A program made the position numbers and the translations under genes. The notes beneath the pieces were generated by a model that was given only the letters and a program-made list of their open reading frames with translations, searched no databases and was not told the DNA's origin. Source: MGIIb-Q1 sp964342465 (GTDB lineage Archaea; Thermoplasmatota; Poseidoniia; Poseidoniales; Thalassarchaeaceae). Taken from it: DNA of 19,677 nucleotides. The stretch spans positions 1 to 19,677 of the forward strand of contig CAYFFQ010000025.1 in the NCBI GenBank assembly GCA_964342465.1. Direction: 5' to 3'. Of the stretch, positions 8,312 through 15,554 are shown in pieces; the first letter of the stretch is position 1, and each line of letters opens with the position of its first letter.

Positions 8312-8341
8312 CGGGGGACCCTCCGAAGGGTGGGCCCCCCG
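8312..8341 (-). other. GC-rich hairpin just before the nfuA TTG start
   Basis: On the minus strand ACCCT-TCGG-AGGGT (8331-8318) forms a 5-bp stem with a four-base loop, flanked by G and C runs (8340-8335 and 8317-8313) that can extend it. The GGAGG proposed as ribosome-binding site sits in the 3' arm of the stem, so folding could hide it. It is inside the reading frame if the upstream ATG at 8347 is used. Confidence 0.4.
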
Positions 8342-8349
8342 CCGCATCG

Positions 8350-8355
8350 TTTTAA
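8350..8355 (-). promoter_or_regulatory. TATA-like box of nfuA
   Basis: The minus strand reads GGTTAAAACG here. A start site about 25 bases on would fall near 8327. That lies downstream of the ATG at 8347 and upstream of the TTG at 8311, supporting the TTG as the true start. Confidence 0.35.
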
Positions 8356-8383
8356 CCTGCGTTAAGAACAGGCTGGCAGTTCA

Positions 8384-8400
8384 TCATGCTCAGAGCATGA
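8384..8400. other. Stem-loop spanning the stop codon of the MORN-like gene
   Basis: TCATGCT-CAG-AGCATGA is a perfect 7-bp inverted repeat with a three-base loop. It encloses the TGA (8392-8390, minus strand) of the secreted-protein gene. No T-run follows, so it may be a 3'-end or processing structure instead of an intrinsic terminator. Confidence 0.35.
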
Positions 8401-9523
8401 ATCGGCGGCGGATAAGTCCAACTCCCAGAAGTGGGATGGAAGAGAGTGCTCCACCAGCAGCAGCGTCTCCGACATCGACGGTGAATCCACCATCCGTCTC
8501 GACGAGTTCGGTCTCAAGAAGTTCCTGAGCATCCTCTTTTATTGATTCAAGTTCTCCGCTCTTCTGCTTCTCGTCTATCAGAGCTGGCTTGTGCCTTTCT
8601 GATTCCCTGTCAAGTGGCTCCACTTTGCAGTCACCCACTGGGTGTCCGATTTTGGACCCATCATCCAGAGCAATCGAGATGGTGCAGTCGATAGGTGGGT
8701 CGATAGGCATCGGCAGAATGCTCGGTCCGTCTTCACAGCCCTGCACCCACTTGCCTCGCATCACACCTGTACCCTCTCCCGTAGCGCCATAGTTTCCATG
8801 GAGAGTGCCTGTGACAACTTCATCGGTGGTCCCTTGAGAGTTCGCAACTTCCCACAGACCGCGGAAGTGACCGTTGGCGTATTCACCCTTGACAAGGCCG
8901 ATTGCAGTGCCATTTCGCGAGAGGATTCTGCCGCTGAATTCTCCATCTGAGAAGACACCGACCAACTTTCCTTTCTTGGTGCTGTCAGCGTTGAGCCACA
9001 AGCCTTGGAAGGTTCCAGCCACTTCAAGGCTGGTCTGGTTCAGTTGCCACTTCGCCACCACATAACCGTGTGGGCAGAGAGGCTGAACATCGGGGACGCT
9101 GACATGGCGCACTATGATTCTGCCTTCGAAGTCGGCGAGTTTCTCCCGCGCTTCTTCAACAGTCATGCGTGCCATGTGAGTGATAGTCCAGTTTCCATCC
9201 TCATCGAAAAGAACCACGACGACGAGGGCATCCTCACCGTTGGTCCAGACGAAGATGACGACGTTTCCCCCATCATCGATGGGTTCAACATCGGAGAGAT
9301 TGTCATCCAACTCTCCATCATCCGTCATCAGCGCTTCGACAAGGAGGTAGTCAGACTCAATCGCCTTTGCAGCCTCCAAGGTCGCATCATCATTCTCCAG
9401 CGACTGTGCACCTGCTTCCGCGCTCGCAGCACCAGCAGTCGCAACCACCAGCATCGCAAGAGCGAGCAACAGAGCGCTCAGTCCCTTTCTTCCAAACATC
9501 TTGTTAATGGGTTTCTGTCCCAT
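8390..9523 (-). CDS. Secreted MORN-like repeat protein with sorting-type C-tail
   Basis: A 377-residue predicted exported protein. A signal peptide covers about residues 1-35, with cleavage plausible after ASA. Residues 40-140 form an acidic domain of unknown type. The middle (about 165-265) contains glycine-aromatic repeats such as GTFQGLW, GEFSGRI, GEYANGHFRGLW and GTLHGNYG, resembling MORN-type or bacterial GxFxGxW sheets. Two cysteines flank a proline-rich stretch. The C-terminus GGALSSIPLLGVGLIRRR has a Gly-Gly, hydrophobic run and arginine cluster like GlyGly-CTERM or other sortase-type anchoring signals. The ATG at 9523 is about 26 bases after a TATA box, consistent with a leaderless message; an internal ATG at 9499 is also possible. 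Diverges from moaA. The role is unknown; cell-surface attachment is inferred. Confidence 0.8.
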   Translation of the reverse strand: MGQKPINKMFGRKGLSALLLALAMLVVATAGAASAEAGAQSLENDDATLEAAKAIESDYLLVEALMTDDGELDDNLSDVEPIDDGGNVVIFVWTNGEDALVVVVLFDEDGNWTITHMARMTVEEAREKLADFEGRIIVRHVSVPDVQPLCPHGYVVAKWQLNQTSLEVAGTFQGLWLNADSTKKGKLVGVFSDGEFSGRILSRNGTAIGLVKGEYANGHFRGLWEVANSQGTTDEVVTGTLHGNYGATGEGTGVMRGKWVQGCEDGPSILPMPIDPPIDCTISIALDDGSKIGHPVGDCKVEPLDRESERHKPALIDEKQKSGELESIKEDAQELLETELVETDGGFTVDVGDAAAGGALSSIPLLGVGLIRRRFML

Positions 9524-9544
9524 GAGAAGTCAATTCCCACCCAT

Positions 9545-9553
9545 CACATATAG
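9545..9553 (-). promoter_or_regulatory. TATA-like box of the MORN-like gene
   Basis: The minus strand reads CTATATGTG, preceded by GTTTTCA. Its centre is about 26 bases before the ATG at 9523, the spacing expected for an archaeal leaderless transcript. Confidence 0.55.
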
Positions 9554-9594
9554 TGAAAACAGGGGTCGGCCCCGAACTTATGCGGGCCTCTTTC

Positions 9595-9604
9595 TTTGTA
9601 TACC
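9595..9604 (+). promoter_or_regulatory. Possible TATA-like box of moaA
   Basis: TTTGTATACC lies about 62 bases before the preferred moaA ATG at 9662. Transcription from about 9625 would exclude the TTG at 9596 as a start. Confidence 0.35.
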
Positions 9605-9661
9605 ACCCTCACCGAACAGTCCGTGACAACCTTATCAGTGGTCACCCAAGACACCCCTTTG

Positions 9662-10666
9662 ATGGTGAGTGATGCTCTCGGGCGTTCCCTGCGCGACCTC
9701 CGCATATCCGTCATTGACAGATGCAACTTCCGTTGTCGCTATTGCATGCCGCGAGAGGTGTTCGCTGATGACTACCCTTACCTCGCGCGCGAGGAGATAT
9801 TGACATTCGAAGAGATTGACCTGCTAGTCCGCTCACTGCTCCCCCTCGGTATCGAGAAAATTCGCTTGACGGGAGGGGAACCTCTGGTAAGGAGAGATTT
9901 CGTGCAACTGGTGAAGATACTCTCGCAACACAAAGTTGAGTTGGCTCTGACCACAAATGGGGTTCTCCTTGAGAGGTTTGCTCCACTCCTCGCAGATGCA
10001 GGTCTGTCAAGGGTCACGGTCAGCCTCGATGCCCTCGATGATGAGACATTTCAGATGATGACTGACAGCGATGTGCAGGTTAGACAGATTCTCGACGGCA
10101 TCGCTGCGGCCCAGGATGTAGGCTTGGGGCCGGTGAAGGTCAACACTGTCGTGCGAAGAGGGGTCAACGAGCACGCCATCCTCGACTTGGTAGACCATTT
10201 CCAAGGCAGTGGTGTGATTGTCAGGTTCATCGAGTTCATGGATGTGGGTGCGAGCAATGGTTGGCGAATGGAGGAAGTGGTGACGGCTGCTGAAATACGT
10301 GAGGTCATTCAACAGAAGTACGACTTGATGGAGGTCCCACCAGATGATGTGAGTGCAGTTGCCAAGATTTGGCAGACGGAACATGGAGACAGAATAGGAT
10401 TCATAACATCGATTTCCGAACCGTTCTGTGGTGACTGTACGCGCGGCAGAATCTCATCCGAAGGTAAGTTCTACAACTGCCTCTTCGCCGATTCAGGATA
10501 CGACTTGAAGAGCTCCATCCGCTCCGGAGTGAGCGAGGAGGAACTTCGGAATCTGGTCTCTTCGGTGTGGGAGTTGCGAACTGACAGGTATTCCGAGATG
10601 CGAGGGGAAGAGATGGCCAGCGGTCCAATCAGACTACCTGTAGAGATGTCGCATATCGGCGGTTGA
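9662..10666 (+). CDS. moaA: GTP 3',8-cyclase MoaA (molybdopterin synthesis)
   Basis: A radical-SAM enzyme for the first step of molybdenum-cofactor synthesis, converting GTP to the 3',8-cyclised intermediate that MoaC then processes. The N-terminal cluster motif CNFRCRYCM gives C21, C25 and C28. LTGGEPLVRRD is the usual SAM/GGEP region. The second 4Fe-4S cluster motif is CGDCTRGR with a third cysteine 14 residues on (C256, C259, C273). The protein ends in the conserved Gly-Gly (SHIGG). The frame is open from a TTG at 9596, but the 22 extra residues look unrelated to the family. The ATG at 9662 gives 334 residues and the typical start GRSLRDLRISVIDRCN. No other molybdopterin gene is in the window. 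NfuA nearby could supply clusters, which is inference. Confidence 0.96.
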   Translation: MVSDALGRSLRDLRISVIDRCNFRCRYCMPREVFADDYPYLAREEILTFEEIDLLVRSLLPLGIEKIRLTGGEPLVRRDFVQLVKILSQHKVELALTTNGVLLERFAPLLADAGLSRVTVSLDALDDETFQMMTDSDVQVRQILDGIAAAQDVGLGPVKVNTVVRRGVNEHAILDLVDHFQGSGVIVRFIEFMDVGASNGWRMEEVVTAAEIREVIQQKYDLMEVPPDDVSAVAKIWQTEHGDRIGFITSISEPFCGDCTRGRISSEGKFYNCLFADSGYDLKSSIRSGVSEEELRNLVSSVWELRTDRYSEMRGEEMASGPIRLPVEMSHIGG

Positions 10667-10704
10667 TGCTGCGCCCGACGGACTACTGAACCATCGCAGC
10701 ATCA
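10664..10704. terminator. Inverted repeat covering both convergent stop codons
   Basis: TGATGCTGCG (10664-10673) and CGCAGCATCA (10695-10704) are perfect 10-bp inverse copies separated by 21 bases. The outer three bases of each arm are the stop codons of moaA and trm1. It may act as a shared 3'-end hairpin for both transcripts. No T-run is visible, so intrinsic termination is only a possibility. Confidence 0.5.
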
Positions 10705-12009
10705 TAATGATTCGATGGCGTCGATTATCGCACTCATCGTCGCATCGGTGCGAATAGCCGGATTGCCGTAGGCGGCGACAGCAGCTGCATGACCGCCATT
10801 CTCCAACGCCGCCGCGAGTTTAGATGGCGAGGGGGGTGCTGGTAGGTGAAGGCGGCTGGCGAGTCGGTCCACCACCACCAGCCTCACTTCCATGCCATGT
10901 CGAGAGGCGAGGTGCGCTTCACCGGCGATGTTCACCACGGCTCGCGATACCGCTCGCCGCCTGAGACGAAGCTCTCTACCATCAGTGACCATCCCCTCAT
11001 CCGGCGCACATAATTGAATGGCGCGACTCTCACTCATTGAGGACATCAAATCCTGACAACCTAGTGAGCCAGTCCAAAGTGGGCCAGAAACGCGGTTGTC
11101 GTTCAAGGCGACAGGGTGTGATATTGGCACCAACACATGCGCGTGGCCGACCATCTCGGCAGCCTCATTTTCGTCGGGGTCGGCAATCCTCCAACCGAGG
11201 TTACACTCCACCTCGCTCGCCGCCTGCACTGATTTACGAACCCTCACACTGACTCTCAGGTGGTGGCTGTCCCAAATCGAGAGAAGTGGCTCAATCACTC
11301 TGTCGTGGCGAGCAGCGCACCGCGCCACGGTAGCCAAGAGAATACGCAATCCGGTGTCGTGAGCGATTTCATCGAGGCGCGCCCGCGCCCCATATCGCCG
11401 CATCAGAGGTGCCGGCGAGGAACCCGTCAATGCGGCTACATCGGTCGCCGTCACCTCCAACACCGCCTTCCTCGCTAGAGACTGCATCACCGAGTCGAGA
11501 AACGGAACGGGTGAGCCGAATGGGTCAATGTCCACCCACTGCCATCCGCGTGAGAGAGCGACTTGGCGCGCATCGCCAAGAATCGGCTCAAAACTTCGCA
11601 CTCTCTCTCTCGGTGGCCGCCCATTCACATCACACTTCGAATTGCTGTCCAACCACCGATGCGCTTTCTCATCCATGTCACAACCGCTCACTTGCAACCG
11701 CGCGGCGACCTCATCCGGCAACTCGTTCGCCATCCTGATACATCTCACACCGCTCGCCGCCAAAGCGTCGAGAATCCTTACCGGCTTGTCGCCGGCGAGA
11801 ATTCCTTTGCTGAGTTCATGGTCCATCAACAGAATCGAGCGGGTACGGTTGCCCGCCATCGCCTGGTTATGGAAGACCTCCCTTTCATCCCTGCCACCCG
11901 GCCCGACTAGGTTCTCGCCTCCCTCCTCGGCGGTTCGCGGTAGGTGTACGAAGGTGCGCCCCTCAAGAATGACCTGCCCTGGCCAACCAGATGGTGAATC
12001 CCCCTCCAT
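10702..12009 (-). CDS. trm1: tRNA (guanine26-N2)-dimethyltransferase Trm1
   Basis: A SAM-dependent methyltransferase that dimethylates G26 of tRNAs. Family landmarks appear in order: VFHNQAMAGNRTRS (usually VFYNPxMxxNRD), the SAM-binding ILDALAASGVRCIR, the catalytic DIDPFGSPVPFLDS, and LEVTATDVAALTGSSP followed by RRYGA. The C-terminal half carries the family's tRNA-binding domain, with weaker similarity. The proline of the NPxM motif is glutamine here and the following Asp is Thr, an oddity worth noting. It has 435 residues from the ATG at 12009; in-frame GTGs at 12012 and 12027 are alternatives, and GAGAGG sits very close to the ATG. A TATA-like box lies about 80 bases upstream. It converges on moaA with the stop codons in one inverted repeat. 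Confidence 0.93.
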   Translation of the reverse strand: MEGDSPSGWPGQVILEGRTFVHLPRTAEEGGENLVGPGGRDEREVFHNQAMAGNRTRSILLMDHELSKGILAGDKPVRILDALAASGVRCIRMANELPDEVAARLQVSGCDMDEKAHRWLDSNSKCDVNGRPPRERVRSFEPILGDARQVALSRGWQWVDIDPFGSPVPFLDSVMQSLARKAVLEVTATDVAALTGSSPAPLMRRYGARARLDEIAHDTGLRILLATVARCAARHDRVIEPLLSIWDSHHLRVSVRVRKSVQAASEVECNLGWRIADPDENEAAEMVGHAHVLVPISHPVALNDNRVSGPLWTGSLGCQDLMSSMSESRAIQLCAPDEGMVTDGRELRLRRRAVSRAVVNIAGEAHLASRHGMEVRLVVVDRLASRLHLPAPPSPSKLAAALENGGHAAAVAAYGNPAIRTDATMSAIIDAIESL

Positions 12010-12087
12010 CACCCTCTCGCGGTGCACAGGTGCTCATGAACTTGGCCACCGAAATTTTCTTTTCGGGTTGGTAAAACCCCCCTTCCG

Positions 12088-12097
12088 TTTTTATAAT
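12088..12097 (-). promoter_or_regulatory. TATA-like box upstream of trm1
   Basis: The minus strand reads ATTATAAAAA, the best TATA match in this gap. A start near 12066 would give a leader of about 40 to 57 bases, depending on the trm1 start codon. The same AT core could be read on the plus strand as TTTTTATAAT. Confidence 0.5.
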
Positions 12098-12120
12098 GGA
12101 GAATAGGTGATAGTTGAGAC

Positions 12121-12270
12121 ACCTACACCCCACTCAACACACATTGGGTAGCGTCTGCTCCCCGCTTCCCGCCGGACGCAGTTCACCCCCCACTCGACAC
12201 ACATTCGGTAGCGTCTGCTCCCCGCTTCCCGCCGGACGCAGTTCACCCCCCACTCAACACACATTGGGCA
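12121..12270. repeat. 60-bp tandem repeat, 2.5 copies
   Basis: Copies run 12121-12180 and 12181-12240, with a half copy at 12241-12270. Differences are few, for example ACATTGGG against ACATTCGG. Each full copy carries GCGTC and GACGC 24 bases apart (12151-12155 and 12175-12179 in the first), able to form a small stem. The array occupies the 377-bp gap between the zinc-ribbon gene and trm1, just 3' of the former. A plus-strand frame crossing it has 20-residue repeats only because 60 is a multiple of three. Confidence 0.9.
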
Positions 12271-12272
12271 GC

Positions 12273-12293
12273 ACCCTGAGACACACTCAGGGT
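12273..12293. other. 8-bp perfect hairpin after the 60-bp repeats
   Basis: ACCCTGAG-ACACA-CTCAGGGT is a perfect 8-bp inverted repeat with a five-base loop. It replaces the second half of the third repeat copy. It lies about 95 bases 3' of the zinc-ribbon gene's stop, so it could be a transcript-end structure. The stretch 12294-12386 shows only an imperfect hairpin and no tRNA. Confidence 0.5.
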
Positions 12294-12386
12294 AGCCACT
12301 CGGAGAGAGTCACCACCAGATGCTCCCTGAACCTCGAACCTGGGAGTCTTCTTGTGCGGGTCCACACGAACGGTCCATCCAATCGG

Positions 12387-13667
12387 CTAACCGCGGGTGA
12401 GCAGGTTTTGGGTGATATGACGATTCTCTTTGAGGGCCTCGTCTATCTGCACCAGTTTTGATGAGAGAATGTTGTCGTTGAGCAGACTGAGGACGACGCT
12501 GTTCAAACGGTCTCCGAGGGGAAGTTCGGAGTTGTCGTAGAGGCAGATTGGAGTGCCGAGACAGATGCCATCCTTCACAACCGTCTGAATGAGGTAGGGG
12601 GCCCCATGCGCCCCTCTACCCGGTTTCATTCGCCAACTTACCCCACTGCCACCGCTGATGAAAAGTGCTGTATGGGTGGCTCTCAATCTAGATGGATTGC
12701 CTTCAACTGTCGAGCGGAGGAGTGAGAAGGACCTCTCTAATGGGGTTATTCTCGCATCTTTCGCCTCCGTCCCAAGTCTGCGGGCGAGTTGCAGTGAGGC
12801 GGCTCTGAGTCTGTCTGAGGCCGCTATAGACATCCGCCCGTACCAGACACTCAGAAACTGCTCCAACAGGGCTGGTTCCGAAGGAAGTTGCAAGACCTTT
12901 CTACCTTTGATGCCGGCTTCCACACCGAGTTGAAATGTCTCTTCATTCCAGTCGCAGAGAGGTGGTAGTGGAGCCGTGGACGCTGGAGAGGCTTGGAACG
13001 GTGTGTCAACCGTTCCAATGGGTGTGAAACCCCATCTTAACAGGGGATATCTGAGGGTGCTATTGGTCTTTTGAGATTCTCGCATCTCGCCGCCTTCGAT
13101 CTGATTGAGTACGCGGAGAAACCTCAGGACTGGCGAGTGTATGCTTCTTTCGGCCATCATGGCGAATAGAAGAGAACCGGGCCCGTGGTCCACCTTGGCC
13201 CCATCCACAATCAGGAAATCACCCGAAGTGGTGACGGTGTGTCCGTTGAAGCGGACGGTCATCTCAGAATCTGAATCCACACCACCCACAGCATCCGGAA
13301 AGAGGCGAGAACCGCGTCCTGCGAGCAGGTCGCGAACCTTCTGAAATTGAGGATAGTCGCGATGCCTCTCCAGTTTTCGTGAATCATCCGAGAACGATTC
13401 CACTCCCGTCAGTTTCCCCAGCAACATGCGCCAACCATCATTATAGGGCATCATCCGCTGAATCGAGCGGTTCTCAGTCAACCATACCCCCACTTCGTTC
13501 AGCAACTCATCGCGCTCCTCCTCAAGAAAGGCCTGCCAGGAGGGTTTGCTGTTTGCGAGAAGGTCAGCAATTCTGTTCCAAGGGGAACATACTGCACAAA
13601 GAACATCTCTCCGCTTATCATTGACCGCGCCTCGACAACAGCGACAGACATGGTCTACCGAGTTCAT
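12387..13667 (-). CDS. Zinc-ribbon protein of unknown function
   Basis: A 426-residue protein that I do not recognise. The N-terminus has a cysteine cluster, CRCC at residues 8-11 and CAVC at 24-27, spaced like a small zinc ribbon. A helical, charged region follows (about 30-110). After that come beta-like stretches (MTVRFNGHTVTTSGDFLIVDG, split around residues 135-155) and a long mixed region. The C-terminal 100 residues look well structured (GRGAHGAPYLIQTVV, ICLYDNSELPLGDRLN). No signal peptide or membrane helix is visible. The frame also opens at a TTG at 13670, but the ATG at 13667 has GAGGT eight bases before it. A perfect palindrome and a 34-bp direct repeat lie upstream. A nucleic-acid role would be a guess from the zinc ribbon alone. 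Confidence 0.75.
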   Translation of the reverse strand: MNSVDHVCRCCRGAVNDKRRDVLCAVCSPWNRIADLLANSKPSWQAFLEEERDELLNEVGVWLTENRSIQRMMPYNDGWRMLLGKLTGVESFSDDSRKLERHRDYPQFQKVRDLLAGRGSRLFPDAVGGVDSDSEMTVRFNGHTVTTSGDFLIVDGAKVDHGPGSLLFAMMAERSIHSPVLRFLRVLNQIEGGEMRESQKTNSTLRYPLLRWGFTPIGTVDTPFQASPASTAPLPPLCDWNEETFQLGVEAGIKGRKVLQLPSEPALLEQFLSVWYGRMSIAASDRLRAASLQLARRLGTEAKDARITPLERSFSLLRSTVEGNPSRLRATHTALFISGGSGVSWRMKPGRGAHGAPYLIQTVVKDGICLGTPICLYDNSELPLGDRLNSVVLSLLNDNILSSKLVQIDEALKENRHITQNLLTRG

Positions 13668-13715
13668 CAACCTATACCTCAGTCCGACCCTTCTTGAATG
13701 AGTAAGTCTCGTTGG

Positions 13716-13735
13716 TGAATAATACGGATTATTCA
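13716..13735. promoter_or_regulatory. Palindrome over a TATA-like box, zinc-ribbon gene
   Basis: TGAATAAT-ACGG-ATTATTCA is a perfect 8-bp inverted repeat. On the minus strand it contains GTATTATTC, about 53 bases before the ATG at 13667, leaving a leader of about 25 to 30 bases with the GAGGT site. A palindrome over a core promoter suggests a repressor operator; this is inference. Confidence 0.45.
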
Positions 13736-13814
13736 GGTGAGTGAGTGATGCTACGAACCAACTTCTTCAGGTGAGTGAGTGATACAACAAATCAACTTCT
13801 TCAGGTGAGTGAAT
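13732..13814. repeat. 34-bp tandem repeat, about 2.4 copies
   Basis: TTCAGGTGAGTGA starts at 13732, 13766 and 13800, an exact 34-bp period. The first two units also share their ends (CAACTTC), and the third is partial. Each unit holds a GTGA-type short repeat. The array lies between purM and the zinc-ribbon gene, and the first unit overlaps the palindrome at 13716-13735. Confidence 0.88.
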
Positions 13815-13870
13815 GCCATGACCCCGACTGACTCGGAATGGTAGTCGTAGAGAAGAGCACCGTTTCGGGG

Positions 13871-14986
13871 TCAATAGTGGTCGAACACTATGTTCTCATT
13901 GATATGAGTGACCTTGTGCCCATGGTCAACCACCTTGCCGACTACCTGACACCCCTGCAATCTCTGCCCGAGCCAGCCACACACCTCCTGTGAAACCGAA
14001 CAATCGGTGATGACCACCATACCCATGCCAAGGTTGAATGTGCGCGCCATCTCTCTGTCAGAGACACCCCCTTCATGGGCGAGCCAGTTGAACTCAGGAT
14101 GGCTGGGAAGAGGGTTGGAGATGTGATACCCGAGACTCTCATGCAGACGCAGAAGGTTGGAGAGCCCGCCCCCGGTAATGTGCGCGATACCCCTCAACTG
14201 CTCGCTTTCGCAAGGCCCATTTCCGGCCCGACAGGCGGCGATGAGGTCGTAGACTGGGTCACAGTAGATTCTGGTCGGGTTCAGCAGAACCTCCCCGAGA
14301 GTGACAGTTCCATCAGTGAACCTCTCAATCCGCCCCTCCTCAACATCGAATGGTGCTGGGGCTGTGAGGTCGGCGGCGCACTTTTCCATGACTGCACGGA
14401 CCAAGGAGTAGCCGTTGGAATGGAGTCCTGAAGACGGTAGGCCGATGAGTGAATCGCCTGCCACCATGCCTTCACCTGTGATGGCCTGACCCTTCGGCAG
14501 CCATCCGAGGGCGGTTCCAGAGAGGTCCAACTCCTTGACGATGCCCGGCAGCGTAGCGGTCTCGCCGCCGGCGAGTGTCACGCGCGCTCGTGCGGCGGCT
14601 TCAGTCAAGGAAGCGCCGAGGATGGCGTGGACTTCGGGGTCGGGGAGTGGAGTGGCGACATAATCTACGAAGGCGATGGGCTCGGCGCCGACACAGAGAA
14701 GGTCGTTGACATTCATTGCCATGCAATCTATTCCGACGCCGCCCAGTTGTCCCAACTCGTTGGCAATCTGTAGTTTGGAGCCGACTCCGTCAGTCGCCAA
14801 CGCCAGCAGAGAGTCGCCGAACTCGACGAGGCCGCCAAACCCACCGGGTAGGTCTATTGGGGCACCGGGAGAACCTCTCTCGCGCACCGATTTAGACAGC
14901 GCGCCGACGAGCGAAGCCACTGAAGCGGCTTCCAAATCGATGTCGACACCCGCTCCGGTGTAGTCGAGGCCATCACCGCCACCCAT
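13871..14986 (-). CDS. purM: Phosphoribosylformylglycinamidine cyclo-ligase PurM
   Basis: The AIR synthetase of purine biosynthesis, closing the imidazole ring of FGAM with ATP. Recognisable in order are YTGAGVDID at the N-terminus, LATDGVGSKL (about 64-72), MAMNVNDLLCVGAEP, LAGGETATLPG, then LIGLPSSGLHSNGYSLVR and AHITGGGLSNLLR in the second half. At 371 residues it is slightly longer than the usual 340 to 350. An in-frame GTG sits directly before the ATG at 14986; no strong ribosome-binding site precedes either. It is downstream of the PH-like gene by 85 bp on the same strand, and the zinc-ribbon gene follows after 200 bp. No other pur gene is nearby. Cytoplasmic. Confidence 0.97.
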   Translation of the reverse strand: MGGGDGLDYTGAGVDIDLEAASVASLVGALSKSVRERGSPGAPIDLPGGFGGLVEFGDSLLALATDGVGSKLQIANELGQLGGVGIDCMAMNVNDLLCVGAEPIAFVDYVATPLPDPEVHAILGASLTEAAARARVTLAGGETATLPGIVKELDLSGTALGWLPKGQAITGEGMVAGDSLIGLPSSGLHSNGYSLVRAVMEKCAADLTAPAPFDVEEGRIERFTDGTVTLGEVLLNPTRIYCDPVYDLIAACRAGNGPCESEQLRGIAHITGGGLSNLLRLHESLGYHISNPLPSHPEFNWLAHEGGVSDREMARTFNLGMGMVVITDCSVSQEVCGWLGQRLQGCQVVGKVVDHGHKVTHINENIVFDHY

Positions 14987-15071
14987 CACTCGGCCCGAGC
15001 CGTCGGCAGTTCATTAGCACCACCCCAAACGACCACACCAGAATGCGTCCGCATGGGTGCTGGTAGCGGCG

Positions 15072-15554
15072 CTATTCGATAATGTTGACATTGGCGCGTT
15101 TCAGAGCGGCCAGTAGGGCAGCGGGGTCTCTGCAGTTGAAGGTATAAGACCGACCCTTGCGACTGCTCTGCACCTCTACTCCTCGCCCACTCTTGACGAT
15201 GTATCCAATTTTCTTGAACCTCTGCACTCGCCACCCCATGCCACCCCATTTGAGCCACCGGATGTTTTTCTCCTCGGCCGAAATGATTTCCTCGGCAGAT
15301 AGTCTGACTTTCCATCCGAGAAAACCGACGGTCAAGGTCTGTCCATCAAAGATGACCATGTAGGAGAAGGATGCACAAGTCATGATGATGAGGAAACTGA
15401 AGACGAATATGCTGACTATCACTACAGTCCAATGTCCATCAATCATTATCGTTGGGTCGTTGAACAACGCAAGGGCGTACCATCCTCCAAACAAGACGAG
15501 TATCACCGCGAGGAGCCAGAAGAACCACGGTTGGCTGCTTTCAGAATACATCAT
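15072..15554 (-). CDS. Two-helix membrane protein with PH-like domain
   Basis: A 160-residue protein with two transmembrane helices at about residues 11-31 and 42-64. A soluble domain follows (66-160) that resembles bacterial PH-like domains of small membrane proteins. It has beta strands around YMVIFDGQTLTVGFLG, an invariant-looking WGGMGWRV, then GRGVEVQSSRKGRSYTFNC and a closing helix DPAALLAALKRA. The pattern GVEV...DPAALLAAL is common in that class, though the exact family is not certain. Its ATG overlaps the stop of the hydrolase gene (ATGA), so translation is probably coupled; a second ATG follows at 15551. GGGGGTTGA precedes it. Role unknown. Confidence 0.8.
   Translation of the reverse strand: MMYSESSQPWFFWLLAVILVLFGGWYALALFNDPTIMIDGHWTVVIVSIFVFSFLIIMTCASFSYMVIFDGQTLTVGFLGWKVRLSAEEIISAEEKNIRWLKWGGMGWRVQRFKKIGYIVKSGRGVEVQSSRKGRSYTFNCRDPAALLAALKRANVNIIE

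Noticed and set aside
9005..9553. Plus-strand ORF of 182 residues opposite the secreted protein
   Set aside because: Overlaps the signal peptide and promoter of the minus-strand gene and has no recognisable domain.
9596..9661. TTG-initiated extension of moaA
   Set aside because: The added 22 residues have no family similarity, and a TATA-like box overlaps the TTG; the ATG at 9662 gives the family's normal start.
11528..12106. Plus-strand ORF of 192 residues opposite trm1
   Set aside because: Antisense to conserved Trm1 motifs and no domain or start signal.
12300..12416. tRNA-like stretch on the minus strand (GGTTCGAGG and a D-arm-like TTAGCC)
   Set aside because: The five-base T stem does not pair, no seven-base anticodon loop with a proper stem can be drawn and no acceptor stem closes.
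12114..12461. Plus-strand ORF with 20-residue repeats
   Set aside because: Its repeats come from the 60-bp DNA repeat being a multiple of three; it starts at TTG, has odd composition and runs antisense into the zinc-ribbon gene. A TATA-like sequence upstream keeps a transcript possible.
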